Below, piece by piece: positions 29,803 to 37,943 of a stretch of 64,000 bases of DNA; the stretch's first letter is position 1, and each line of letters begins with the position of its first letter. The DNA is from Gammaproteobacteria bacterium (lineage in GTDB: Bacteria; Pseudomonadota; Gammaproteobacteria; Steroidobacterales; GCA-2729495), in assembly GCA_030066665.1 (NCBI GenBank), contig JASJBD010000001.1:1-64000 (forward strand), read 5' to 3'. Made by a program: the position numbers and the translations under genes. Below the pieces are notes generated by a model. It did not search any database and was not told the origin of the DNA. It saw nothing but the letters and a program-made list of their open reading frames with translations.

Positions 29803-30560
29803 GCAATAACCGAACGGACTTCGCGCATCCGCGCGACAGCTATATCGACCTGTTGCGCGACTTCTATGCCGGTATCAATGGTGCCGACGCCGCTGAACCC
29901 GTGCGCGAAGCCGCTGGCGACAACTGGTGCTGTCACACCGAGGTATCGCGGGGCGCGGTCCTGGAAAAGGCCGGTACGGTGTTGCTGCACATCGTCGACG
30001 GCAAGATCTATAACAGTCCCGGCAGCATCAAGCAGTTTGAGACCCTGGCCTATCCGGCGAATCCGCGGGTACCGGGTTTCGTATTCCTGATGAACTTGAA
30101 CGATACCGAGGCCGGGGGCCGATCGATCGTCTTGTTTACCGACATCATCCTGCAGACGGGTGAACGCAACACGACCGCAACGAACATTTTCCAGCGGGCC
30201 GTGCAGGCTGTTTACGAACGGCATCATCGGGATTTCGCGGACCGCTTCAAGACCCAACCCGGTAGCATCATGGCCGGCATCTCCGCAGAGTGCGGTGTGA
30301 TGGACTTTTTCCAGGAAACGGACGCCGAACCCTTTGTCGATGAATTGCTGCGGGCGGTACTGCCGGCGTATCGCGAAATCCTGGATACGACCGCCCAGGA
30401 ACCGGCGACTACCGACGACATCAACGCGATGTATGAGCACCGCGCCCGCCTGGTCGAGTGGCTGACACTGGACGATATCGGCATCCAGTTCGCCCGCGCC
30501 AGCGGCATGCCGCTGGCCGAAATCGAAGCCTACGGGTATCCGCCGGTAGTCCGCTATTGA
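29799..30560 (+). CDS. Divergent HemF (aerobic coproporphyrinogen III oxidase)-like protein
   Basis: SRGAVLEKAGTVLLHIVDG (cf. HemF RNGGVFEQAGVNFSHVHG), NPRVP (cf. HPHNPYVP), ARLVEWLTLDDIGIQFARASGMPLAEIEAYGYPPVVRY (cf. [39 protein letters not shown]). TTG start, 4-nt overlap with the upstream gene. Confidence 0.6.
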   Translation: MSNNRTDFAHPRDSYIDLLRDFYAGINGADAAEPVREAAGDNWCCHTEVSRGAVLEKAGTVLLHIVDGKIYNSPGSIKQFETLAYPANPRVPGFVFLMNLNDTEAGGRSIVLFTDIILQTGERNTTATNIFQRAVQAVYERHHRDFADRFKTQPGSIMAGISAECGVMDFFQETDAEPFVDELLRAVLPAYREILDTTAQEPATTDDINAMYEHRARLVEWLTLDDIGIQFARASGMPLAEIEAYGYPPVVRY

Positions 30561-30657
30561 GCCATCTCTTCGGAAACTACGTACGCCAGGCGGTCCTTTC
30601 CCGCAGACCCGTTGGCGGCGAACAGGCGTAGACTAATCTAATGTGTGGGGGAGCAGC

Positions 30658-31500
30658 ATGAAGCAGATTGCACTTTATGGCAAAGGCAGCATCGGCAAGA
30701 GCACCATTGCCACGCATCTGTCTTACGCCATCGCCGACGGGGGGCAACGAGTCTTTCAAATGGGCTGTGACCCGATGTCGGACAGCACCCACAACCTGCT
30801 CACCGAGTACCCCAAACCAATCCTCGACGTCCTGGCGGCAAAAGACTTCGAATACGAGGACATCGAGGTTGCCGACATCGTCCTCCAGTCACCCTTGCAA
30901 TTCGAGCACGATGGGTCGGTGTTCTGCGCCGAAGCCGGCGGGCCGGAACCGGGAATTGGCTGCGGCGGCAAGGGCGTGACGGAGGCGATCAACACGCTAA
31001 AGCGGCTCGAGGTATTCGATGAGCTCGGGCCCGATCTCGTCATCTACGACATCCTCGGCGATGTCGTGTGCGGCGGATTCTCGCAGCCGATTCGCGACGG
31101 CTTTGCCGAGACTACCTACATTGTCACCAGCGGCGAGCTTGAAGCGCTTTACCAAGCTGCAAACGTGATGGGCGCAGTGAACCGTTTCGCGCAACGCGCG
31201 GGTTCCAAACTGGGCGGACTGATCGTGAACCTGCGCGGCATGGATAGAGAGGAAGAGATCATTAACGACTTCGCCGCCAAGACCGGCACCCAGGTACTCG
31301 CAATGATTCCATTTAGCCAGCTGGTCAAGGAATGCGGTGGCCAGGGCAAAACGGTATTTGAGGACCACCCCGACTCCATCGAAGCGGGGCAGTATCGCCG
31401 GCTGGCCGAGCTGGTGATGGCCGGCGATTACGAGCCCACCACGCCGCAGCCGATGAGCTTCGAGGAGCTGTACGAGTGGTGGTGCCCCTACGTGAACTGA
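30658..31500 (+). CDS. NifH/BchL-like ATP-dependent reductase, paralog 1
   Basis: YGKGSIGKST P-loop, GCDPMSDST, GPEPGIGCGGKGVTEAI (Fe-S Cys), DILGDVVCGGF (second Fe-S Cys). Confidence 0.9.
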   Translation: MKQIALYGKGSIGKSTIATHLSYAIADGGQRVFQMGCDPMSDSTHNLLTEYPKPILDVLAAKDFEYEDIEVADIVLQSPLQFEHDGSVFCAEAGGPEPGIGCGGKGVTEAINTLKRLEVFDELGPDLVIYDILGDVVCGGFSQPIRDGFAETTYIVTSGELEALYQAANVMGAVNRFAQRAGSKLGGLIVNLRGMDREEEIINDFAAKTGTQVLAMIPFSQLVKECGGQGKTVFEDHPDSIEAGQYRRLAELVMAGDYEPTTPQPMSFEELYEWWCPYVN

Positions 31501-31516
31501 GGCAAGGCAAAGGCTT

Positions 31517-32362
31517 ATGCGACAAATAGCGGTCTATGGCAAAGGTGGCATCGGCAAGTCGATGATCTCGTCGCATATCAGTTTTGCCTTTGCCAGCAAC
31601 GGGCTGCGAGTCCTGCACCTGGGCTGCGACCCGAAGCATGACAGCACGCGGCTGCTGCTCGGGGGGCAAATGCCCCACGCGATCCTGGACGTGCTGCGGG
31701 AGGTTGGTTTTATGACGCAGCGGGTGAAGTTAGATGACGTCATCTACTCCAGCCCGCTGAATGACAGCGTGCCCGGTATGCTGTTCGGCGCCGAGAGCGG
31801 CGGACCGGTACCGGGTTCGGGTTGCGCCGGCAAGGGGGTCACGGAGGCCATCCACACGCTCAGCCAATTACATGTCGCGGACGAGCTGGAGCTGGACGCG
31901 ATGTTGTACGACGTGCTGGGCGATGTGGTCTGCGGCGGATTCACGATGCCGCTCAAGCGTGGTTACGCGAAGGAAGTTTACATTGTGACCAGCGGTGAGC
32001 TGCCGGCAATGTTTGCCGCCTGCAACATTTCCAAGGCGGTGGCACGATTTGCGCAGCGCTCCGGGGTGCGTTTGGGCGGTATCGTCGGCAACCTGCGCAA
32101 CATGGCGAATGAACGCGAAATCCTGAACCGTTTCGCCCAGCAGCTCGGCACGCAGATTGTCGGTTTCGTGCCCTATAGCGAAAAGATCAAGGCGGCTTCC
32201 GGCAGGGGGGAGACCCTGTTTCAGTATGCGCCGGATTCGCCCGAGTGCGATGCGATGCGACAGCTGGCAGACAATATCTACAACAACGAATCCATGGACG
32301 TCCCGGAACCCATGACCTTCGATGAACTCCATCACTGGTGGCAGGCGAACAAGGCGGCGTAG
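31517..32362 (+). CDS. NifH/BchL-like ATP-dependent reductase, paralog 2
   Basis: MRQIAVYGKGGIGKSM, GCDPKHDST (BchL-type), GSGCAGKGVTEAI, DVLGDVVCGGF. Confidence 0.92.
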   Translation: MRQIAVYGKGGIGKSMISSHISFAFASNGLRVLHLGCDPKHDSTRLLLGGQMPHAILDVLREVGFMTQRVKLDDVIYSSPLNDSVPGMLFGAESGGPVPGSGCAGKGVTEAIHTLSQLHVADELELDAMLYDVLGDVVCGGFTMPLKRGYAKEVYIVTSGELPAMFAACNISKAVARFAQRSGVRLGGIVGNLRNMANEREILNRFAQQLGTQIVGFVPYSEKIKAASGRGETLFQYAPDSPECDAMRQLADNIYNNESMDVPEPMTFDELHHWWQANKAA

Positions 32363-32372
32363 GAGAACACAA

Positions 32373-33611
32373 ATGCCGATCAAGAACTACGAGCATGGCT
32401 GCTCCACGACCCAGGCGCTGGCGACGTTGGGCAAGGTGGAAGGTGTGATCCCGCTGGTGCACGGCCCGCAGACCTGCGTGTTCGAGAACCAGATGTCCAC
32501 GCTGTACTGCCGTCCGGCGAAGCTGATTACCGCAGGTACCTTGCTGAGCAAGAGCGAAGTGATTTTCGGCGGCGACGAGAGCCTGAAGGAGCAGATTCGC
32601 AACGTCTACGAGAAGCACCACCCGAAGGTAATCGTGATCATCAATACCTGCATTCCACAGCTCAATGGTGACGATGTCCACGGCGTGAGCGTGGAGATGG
32701 AGCGTGAGCTGCCAGGCTTGCGGATTCGTTCGATCAACACGGGTTTCGTTTACACGGACGCGATGCTGCGTGGCTCGGACGCGTCCTGGCTCGCTATCCT
32801 GCAGACGCTGGACAAAACCGAGCACGACCCGGGCGCCATCGGCATCGTCGGTCGTTCCGGCCAGGACGCCGACAACATGGGCGCAATCGGCACAATGCTG
32901 CGAAAGGCGGGCCTGACGACGTACCTGTTCCCCGAGAGCCACATCGACGAGATGGCCAAGATCACCCGCGCTGAAAACGTCTACCCGATCCACCTGGGCT
33001 CGTACGAGAGCTGCAAGTATCTGACCAAGGAATTCGAGCAGGACGTGGAATTCATCGAGATTCCGGTGGGCGTCGACGGCACCACGAATTTCTTCCGGCG
33101 CGTTGCCGACAAGGAAGGGTGCCAGGCCCTGCACGATCTGGTGGACGAGGAGGAAAAGCGAGCTCGCGTGGAACTCGAAAAACTGAGGAAGAAGTTTGCC
33201 GAAGACCCGGTACGCATGCTGCTGGTCTCCGGCCCCGCCAACGAAATGTCCATGGGCAAGATCGTTGCCGAATTCGGCGCCGAGGTATTCGTGGTGCCGT
33301 CCATGAAAGACAAGTTCTACAAGCAGGAACGCGCCATCATGGAAGAGCGCTATGGCGTCAACTTTATCGACGAGGATTTCGGTTCGCTGGACGAGCTGAT
33401 CGAGGAAATTCAGCCGACCGTGATCGCCAACGAGATGCAGGCGCAGCCGGAATCTTCGGCGCGACTAATTCCGTCGTTCTGCATCTTCTTCCACCTGGCC
33501 GATTATGGCTATGACTGGGCGCTGAATTTCGGCAAGAACTTCAACAATATGACGAGTCCGTCGATCTGGAAACACTGGCGCGAACTGAACCATCGGTACG
33601 CCGCGCATTGA
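32373..33611 (+). CDS. NifD/BchN-like nitrogenase-family subunit
   Basis: HGCSTTQALATLGKVEGVIPLVHGPQTC, INTCIPQLNGDDV (cf. NifD SECPIGLIGDDI), C-terminal YGYDWALNFGKNFNNMTSPSIW (cf. [22 protein letters not shown]). Start at ATG 32373. Confidence 0.88.
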   Translation: MPIKNYEHGCSTTQALATLGKVEGVIPLVHGPQTCVFENQMSTLYCRPAKLITAGTLLSKSEVIFGGDESLKEQIRNVYEKHHPKVIVIINTCIPQLNGDDVHGVSVEMERELPGLRIRSINTGFVYTDAMLRGSDASWLAILQTLDKTEHDPGAIGIVGRSGQDADNMGAIGTMLRKAGLTTYLFPESHIDEMAKITRAENVYPIHLGSYESCKYLTKEFEQDVEFIEIPVGVDGTTNFFRRVADKEGCQALHDLVDEEEKRARVELEKLRKKFAEDPVRMLLVSGPANEMSMGKIVAEFGAEVFVVPSMKDKFYKQERAIMEERYGVNFIDEDFGSLDELIEEIQPTVIANEMQAQPESSARLIPSFCIFFHLADYGYDWALNFGKNFNNMTSPSIWKHWRELNHRYAAH

Positions 33612-33612
33612 T

Positions 33613-35139
33613 ATGAACGACAGCCAACCACAATTCAAGCGCCAGGAGCTGCACACGCCGTCGTCCTTCGAGGGCGTGGTGTGGGCGCTGGCCGGTATCG
33701 AAGACGCGCGCACGATCATTCATTCCGCGCCGGGCTATTACTTCAACGTCCACAACAACATGTTGCTGAACGACTGGCCAGCGGAACTCTATACCTCCCA
33801 CCTGAAGCTCTCTTCCGTCATGAAGGGGGGCGAGGAACAGCTCGCCGACGTGATCGATGCGATCACGGAGCAGCGGCCCGCCGCGCTGTTCGTGGTGACC
33901 GCCCCGGTGACCGAGACCAGCCAGGACGATGCAGAGGGCGTGTGCGCGCGTATCGGCTACCCGAACACCGTGGTAGTGCGGCCGGCTATCGGCCAGTCCT
34001 GTAATGAGGGCAAGGAAACAGCCTTCCAGGCACTGGTCGACATGATGGACGGCGATGCCGAAAAACAGCCGCGCTCGGTAAACCTGATCGGCCCGGCGCT
34101 GTGCATGTTCAACTGGCGGGCGGATGTCTACGAGCTGCAACGCATGCTGAATGACATTGGTGTACACGTGAATGCGGTGCTGTCGGGAGGCGCGACCTTC
34201 GAGGAGATTCGGAACGCACCCGCAGCCGAGCTGAATATCTGCATGTACCCCTACGATTGCGGGCAGGAAACCGCGGCCGTGATGCAGGAAAAATTCGGTA
34301 TCCCCTACATGGCCGACATCGTGCCTATCGGGTTCGACAACTCGCTGCGCTGGCTCGAGCAGATCGCGGGACACTTCGATTTGGACATCCGGGATCATCT
34401 GGCTCGGTGTGTAAAAAACGCCACGCACTTCATTCGCTCTAACATGATATTCGGGAGTACCTTCGAGCTCAGCACGGCGCTGTCCTTCGAAAATCACAAT
34501 ACCTACGCGCTCGGGATTGCCGAGTGCTTCAAGAAGGAAGTGGGAATTCGCGTACCGCTGGTGTCGTTGAGCAACGCCGATGCTGCGGAACGCGTGGCGG
34601 CGAGCTGCGACGAAGTACTGGTGTCGCCCACATTAGACCTGAAGAAAGAAAAAATCGTGAATTCCGGGCCAAACCTGATATTCGGCAATTTCTACGACCA
34701 GAAAATGTCCGCGGAGGAAGGTTTCCAGAATTTCGTCGTCGCCGATATCCCCACCGCCGGCTATGTCTCATCGGAAGTCGGTCCCTTCATGGGGCTGATG
34801 GGCGCCAAGCACCTGGTCCAGACCGCAGTCAATAGCACCGTCACGAAGTTGTTGATAGAGACCAAGGGCGATGTCGCCGGTGAGGTCTCGGCAGGCGGGG
34901 TGGACTGGGACGTGGCGGCGGAACAGGCCCTGCATCAGGTCTCCCACGCGGTGCCCCACTTCGTGCGTACGTTTGCGGTAAAGAAAATTCACGAGGCGTC
35001 GCAGAAGCTCGCGCGCGAGCGCGGCACCCACGTAACGGTAGATGTCGTCCGCGACGCGGCGGAGTCCTTCACCCCGGCGCGGTTCCATGCGAAATTCGCG
35101 GCGATCTTCGACGCAGCCGAGCTGGATGGCGGGAGCTAA
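33613..35139 (+). CDS. NifK/BchB-like nitrogenase-family subunit with PCP_red-like C-terminus
   Basis: NifK/BchB-like core; C-terminal WDVAAEQALHQVSHAVPHFVRTFAVKKIHEASQKLARERGTHVTVDVVRDA resembles the PCP_red domain of BchB/BchZ. Confidence 0.85.
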   Translation: MNDSQPQFKRQELHTPSSFEGVVWALAGIEDARTIIHSAPGYYFNVHNNMLLNDWPAELYTSHLKLSSVMKGGEEQLADVIDAITEQRPAALFVVTAPVTETSQDDAEGVCARIGYPNTVVVRPAIGQSCNEGKETAFQALVDMMDGDAEKQPRSVNLIGPALCMFNWRADVYELQRMLNDIGVHVNAVLSGGATFEEIRNAPAAELNICMYPYDCGQETAAVMQEKFGIPYMADIVPIGFDNSLRWLEQIAGHFDLDIRDHLARCVKNATHFIRSNMIFGSTFELSTALSFENHNTYALGIAECFKKEVGIRVPLVSLSNADAAERVAASCDEVLVSPTLDLKKEKIVNSGPNLIFGNFYDQKMSAEEGFQNFVVADIPTAGYVSSEVGPFMGLMGAKHLVQTAVNSTVTKLLIETKGDVAGEVSAGGVDWDVAAEQALHQVSHAVPHFVRTFAVKKIHEASQKLARERGTHVTVDVVRDAAESFTPARFHAKFAAIFDAAELDGGS

Positions 35140-35303
35140 CGGCTGCGGGTGAGTCTCCCCAGGCCGATCGCGCATAACAAACCGACGTCCATCTCAATTG
35201 CGCATCTCCTGCAACAGCGTCAGGCGGAGAAGCGTATCGCGTGGGTCTGTGATCGCTCGGATTCAACACACGCGATTCAATTTGCGTACGGAGGCACGGA
35301 TCA

Positions 35304-35726
35304 TTGAAACCACAATTTGAAATGGAATGGCCGGATTTCGAGACCACGATAAGCGCCTCTTTGGTGGAGGATGAGAATCCCGAAGTCTGCAAAGCCTTCG
35401 TGGATCTGCTCCCCTTCACCACCGTGTTTGCTGCCTCGATGAGCGCTGGGCATATGTTCAAGGTACCAATTCCCAGCATGTTGCCCGATGCGGATCTCGA
35501 CAACCTGGTGCCGCTACCAGATGAACCGGAGGGCAGCATCTTTTCGCTCGGTTACGGCAGTCTTCTCATCAAGTACGGCACGGTGGTCGAGCCGTTCAGG
35601 CTGCCGCGGCTTGCAACGATCGACGCTGCCGAGCTGGCGCGTTTCCAGGTCATCGCCACCAAGCTGACCGACGCGTACTTCTTCTCAAAAGCTATCAACC
35701 AGGTGACGTTTCGGATGAAGCCCTGA
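35304..35726 (+). CDS. Cyclophilin-like fold (DUF3830-like) protein
   Basis: ISASLVEDENPEVCKAFVDLLPFTTVFAASMSAGHMFKVPIP...GSIFSLGYGSLLIKYG resembles DUF3830/TM1367-type cyclophilin-like proteins. Confidence 0.5.
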   Translation: MKPQFEMEWPDFETTISASLVEDENPEVCKAFVDLLPFTTVFAASMSAGHMFKVPIPSMLPDADLDNLVPLPDEPEGSIFSLGYGSLLIKYGTVVEPFRLPRLATIDAAELARFQVIATKLTDAYFFSKAINQVTFRMKP

Positions 35727-35747
35727 AGTCGGCCGAAGGAGTTTGAA

Positions 35748-36284
35748 ATGGCAGCCGCGAACAACTGGCAGGAAATCAAGGCAGAACTGGAAGCAGAAAC
35801 CCAGCGCATCTTTCTGGAGTGCCCGGACGAAATCAAGCGCTTCCATTACGGCATCATCAGCCACTCCGATGCCGGCAAATATGCGAAGGGACAGTACTTC
35901 GGGCACTGGACCCACGTGTATGCCGAGTATTACTCGTACGCCGGGGCGGAATTGAGCGGCATTATCAGTTGGGCATCAGATCCCGATTTCACTCTGCCAC
36001 AAATACAGAAAATCTTTATGGCCCTGTCTATCGGTGCGTTCGGCCTGGGCGAGTACGGCGGCCAGAAGACGCTAGGGCGATTCGCACAGGCGATCGCGGC
36101 TCTTTTTGAAACCGATGTCACCAGGGAACAGATGGTGCTCGTGTTGAAAGCCTATCAGGCCCTGGTCAGCCGCTTGTATTGGTGGGTGCACTGGTATTTC
36201 CCCTGGGGGATCGGGCCGGTGCTCTGTCGCCGACTGGAACCGGAGGACATCAAGGAAATCGCCCGCTTGAGCGAGACTCCCTGA
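35748..36284 (+). CDS. Uncharacterised helical protein, possibly related to the cucumopine synthase C-terminal helical domain
   Basis: 178 aa, predicted mostly helical, Trp/Tyr/His-rich (YFGHWTHVYAEYYSYAG, LYWWVHWYFPWGIG); 21 nt after the DUF3830-like gene. Confidence 0.45.
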   Translation: MAAANNWQEIKAELEAETQRIFLECPDEIKRFHYGIISHSDAGKYAKGQYFGHWTHVYAEYYSYAGAELSGIISWASDPDFTLPQIQKIFMALSIGAFGLGEYGGQKTLGRFAQAIAALFETDVTREQMVLVLKAYQALVSRLYWWVHWYFPWGIGPVLCRRLEPEDIKEIARLSETP

Positions 36285-36320
36285 TTCAAAGGAGACTCCC
36301 GGTTCATCAGGGTCAAGGGC

Positions 36321-37943
36321 GTGCACCGACGAATCTCGACATTGGCTATCGCCGCAACGATTCTCCTGGTCGCCTGCACGACTGGCGTTTCGCGTGCCGC
36401 GGATGGGCCGGAGACCGGCGTCGGCATCGACCTGCTGACAGCCACGCCCGAGGCGTTTTGCACGACAGCCCAACGCATTGTCAGCAACACGAAAATCGTT
36501 GGTCAGGTCACGGTTCACGCCGACGTCGATGACTTCGTCAGGTCCAAGACCGGCATCCGGCCACTGAGCCTGCATGGATTTGTCTGGACTGATCAACGCG
36601 GCCGTGCGGTGGCGCTTTCCTGCAAGCTCAAAAGCGCCGATCACCTGAACGCGATTCATGGCGACGGTGCCGCGGGACCCGACGGCCTGTGCCAGGACAT
36701 GAACCGCGCAACCTACCACCAGGTACGGCAGGCGCTCGGTGCCGGTACCGCACCACGGGTCCTGTTCGACGCGGATGAGGACGTCTTCGACGACGCCGAT
36801 CCGGCCAGCACTGGCAGGCGCTGGCTGGAGCGTTTCGAACTGGCTTACCTGGATGCGGCGGGGAACCTGCATGTCCGCGCGAAGGGATTTCGCGTCGACT
36901 GGACCGATCCGCGTTTCGCCATGCTGGAAGGCCGTGGACGCGGGGTGCATTACTGTCACTTCATTGCGCCTGGCTATCTCCTCGATATCGCCGCGGGTCG
37001 CGCGGATGCGGGCGCCACGGTGGGCAGAGCGGTGGTCGCGAAGGCGGCGGCGCCGACAGCGAAAACCCCAGCCGCCGATACGCTGCGTTACTCCACGGTT
37101 TCCGGATCAGATGGCGTTCCACTCAACGTGGTCGAGGCGGGTCCGCCAGACGCTCCGGGTATTCTCTTTATCCACGGATTCTCCCAGACCTACCTCAGCT
37201 TTGATGCGCAACTCCGGGATGTGGACCTGGCGAGAGAATTTCACCTGGTTGCATTCGACCTGCGTGGCCACGGAAACTCGGGTAAACCCTGGGAGACCGC
37301 GTCCTATTCGGACCGGCTCTTCGCCGACGATGTCATGGCAGTCATGCGGGCGACGGGCCTCACGCGACCGGTCGTGGTCGCCTGGTCCTTTGGCGGGCTT
37401 GTCACGATGCATTACATCCGCCATTACGGTGCGGACCAACTCGGTGGTTTGAACCTCGTTGGTACAACCGGCCGCCTCGTGCAGATTCCGGTGCGCGAGC
37501 CGGGCGATCCACAAAACCCCATGGATACCAACTGGGCCCGGCTGACATTGTCCAACAGCATTGCCGACAATCTGCACGCAATCGATCTGACCATCGACAT
37601 GCTGACGGGCCGACCCATGCCGGACGAGTGGCAACACCGGACGCGGAATGCCGCGATGACGATGCCGGCCTATGCCAAACGCGCGATAGGCGCCGACCCG
37701 GGAGACAACACGGATCTGGCCGGGGCGATCGATATACCGTTGCTATTCAGCGCCGGGTGGCGCGATCCGATCGTACCGTTCGCCGACGTCCTGACGACAG
37801 CGCAAGCGTTAGCCCGGGTGCGCGTTTCCGTCTATGACGAATCCGGACACTCACCGTTTGCCGAAGAGCCCGAACGCTTCAACGGTGAACTCGCGGCGTT
37901 TGTGCGCGCGGCGCAAGACGGCGAATTCCCCGCCGAGCAATAG
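36321..37943 (+). CDS. Secreted alpha/beta hydrolase with N-terminal four-Cys domain
   Basis: C-terminal half: GILFIHGFSQTYLSFD, DLRGHGNSGKP, VAWSFGGL, YDESGHSPFAEEPE. N-terminal half is homologous to 59007-59699. Confidence 0.8.
   Translation: MHRRISTLAIAATILLVACTTGVSRAADGPETGVGIDLLTATPEAFCTTAQRIVSNTKIVGQVTVHADVDDFVRSKTGIRPLSLHGFVWTDQRGRAVALSCKLKSADHLNAIHGDGAAGPDGLCQDMNRATYHQVRQALGAGTAPRVLFDADEDVFDDADPASTGRRWLERFELAYLDAAGNLHVRAKGFRVDWTDPRFAMLEGRGRGVHYCHFIAPGYLLDIAAGRADAGATVGRAVVAKAAAPTAKTPAADTLRYSTVSGSDGVPLNVVEAGPPDAPGILFIHGFSQTYLSFDAQLRDVDLAREFHLVAFDLRGHGNSGKPWETASYSDRLFADDVMAVMRATGLTRPVVVAWSFGGLVTMHYIRHYGADQLGGLNLVGTTGRLVQIPVREPGDPQNPMDTNWARLTLSNSIADNLHAIDLTIDMLTGRPMPDEWQHRTRNAAMTMPAYAKRAIGADPGDNTDLAGAIDIPLLFSAGWRDPIVPFADVLTTAQALARVRVSVYDESGHSPFAEEPERFNGELAAFVRAAQDGEFPAEQ

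Noticed and set aside
30658-35139. True nitrogen-fixing nitrogenase
   Set aside because: No nifE/N/B/V/S/U genes in the window, FeMo-co ligand contexts not conserved in the D-like protein, no P-cluster Cys in the K-like protein, PCP_red-type tail present.
30658-35139. Standard bacteriochlorophyll operon (bchLNB or bchXYZ)
   Set aside because: Two H genes, non-standard ligand residues, and no other bch/puf/crt genes nearby. Remains the closest functional analogy, and phylogeny could revive it.
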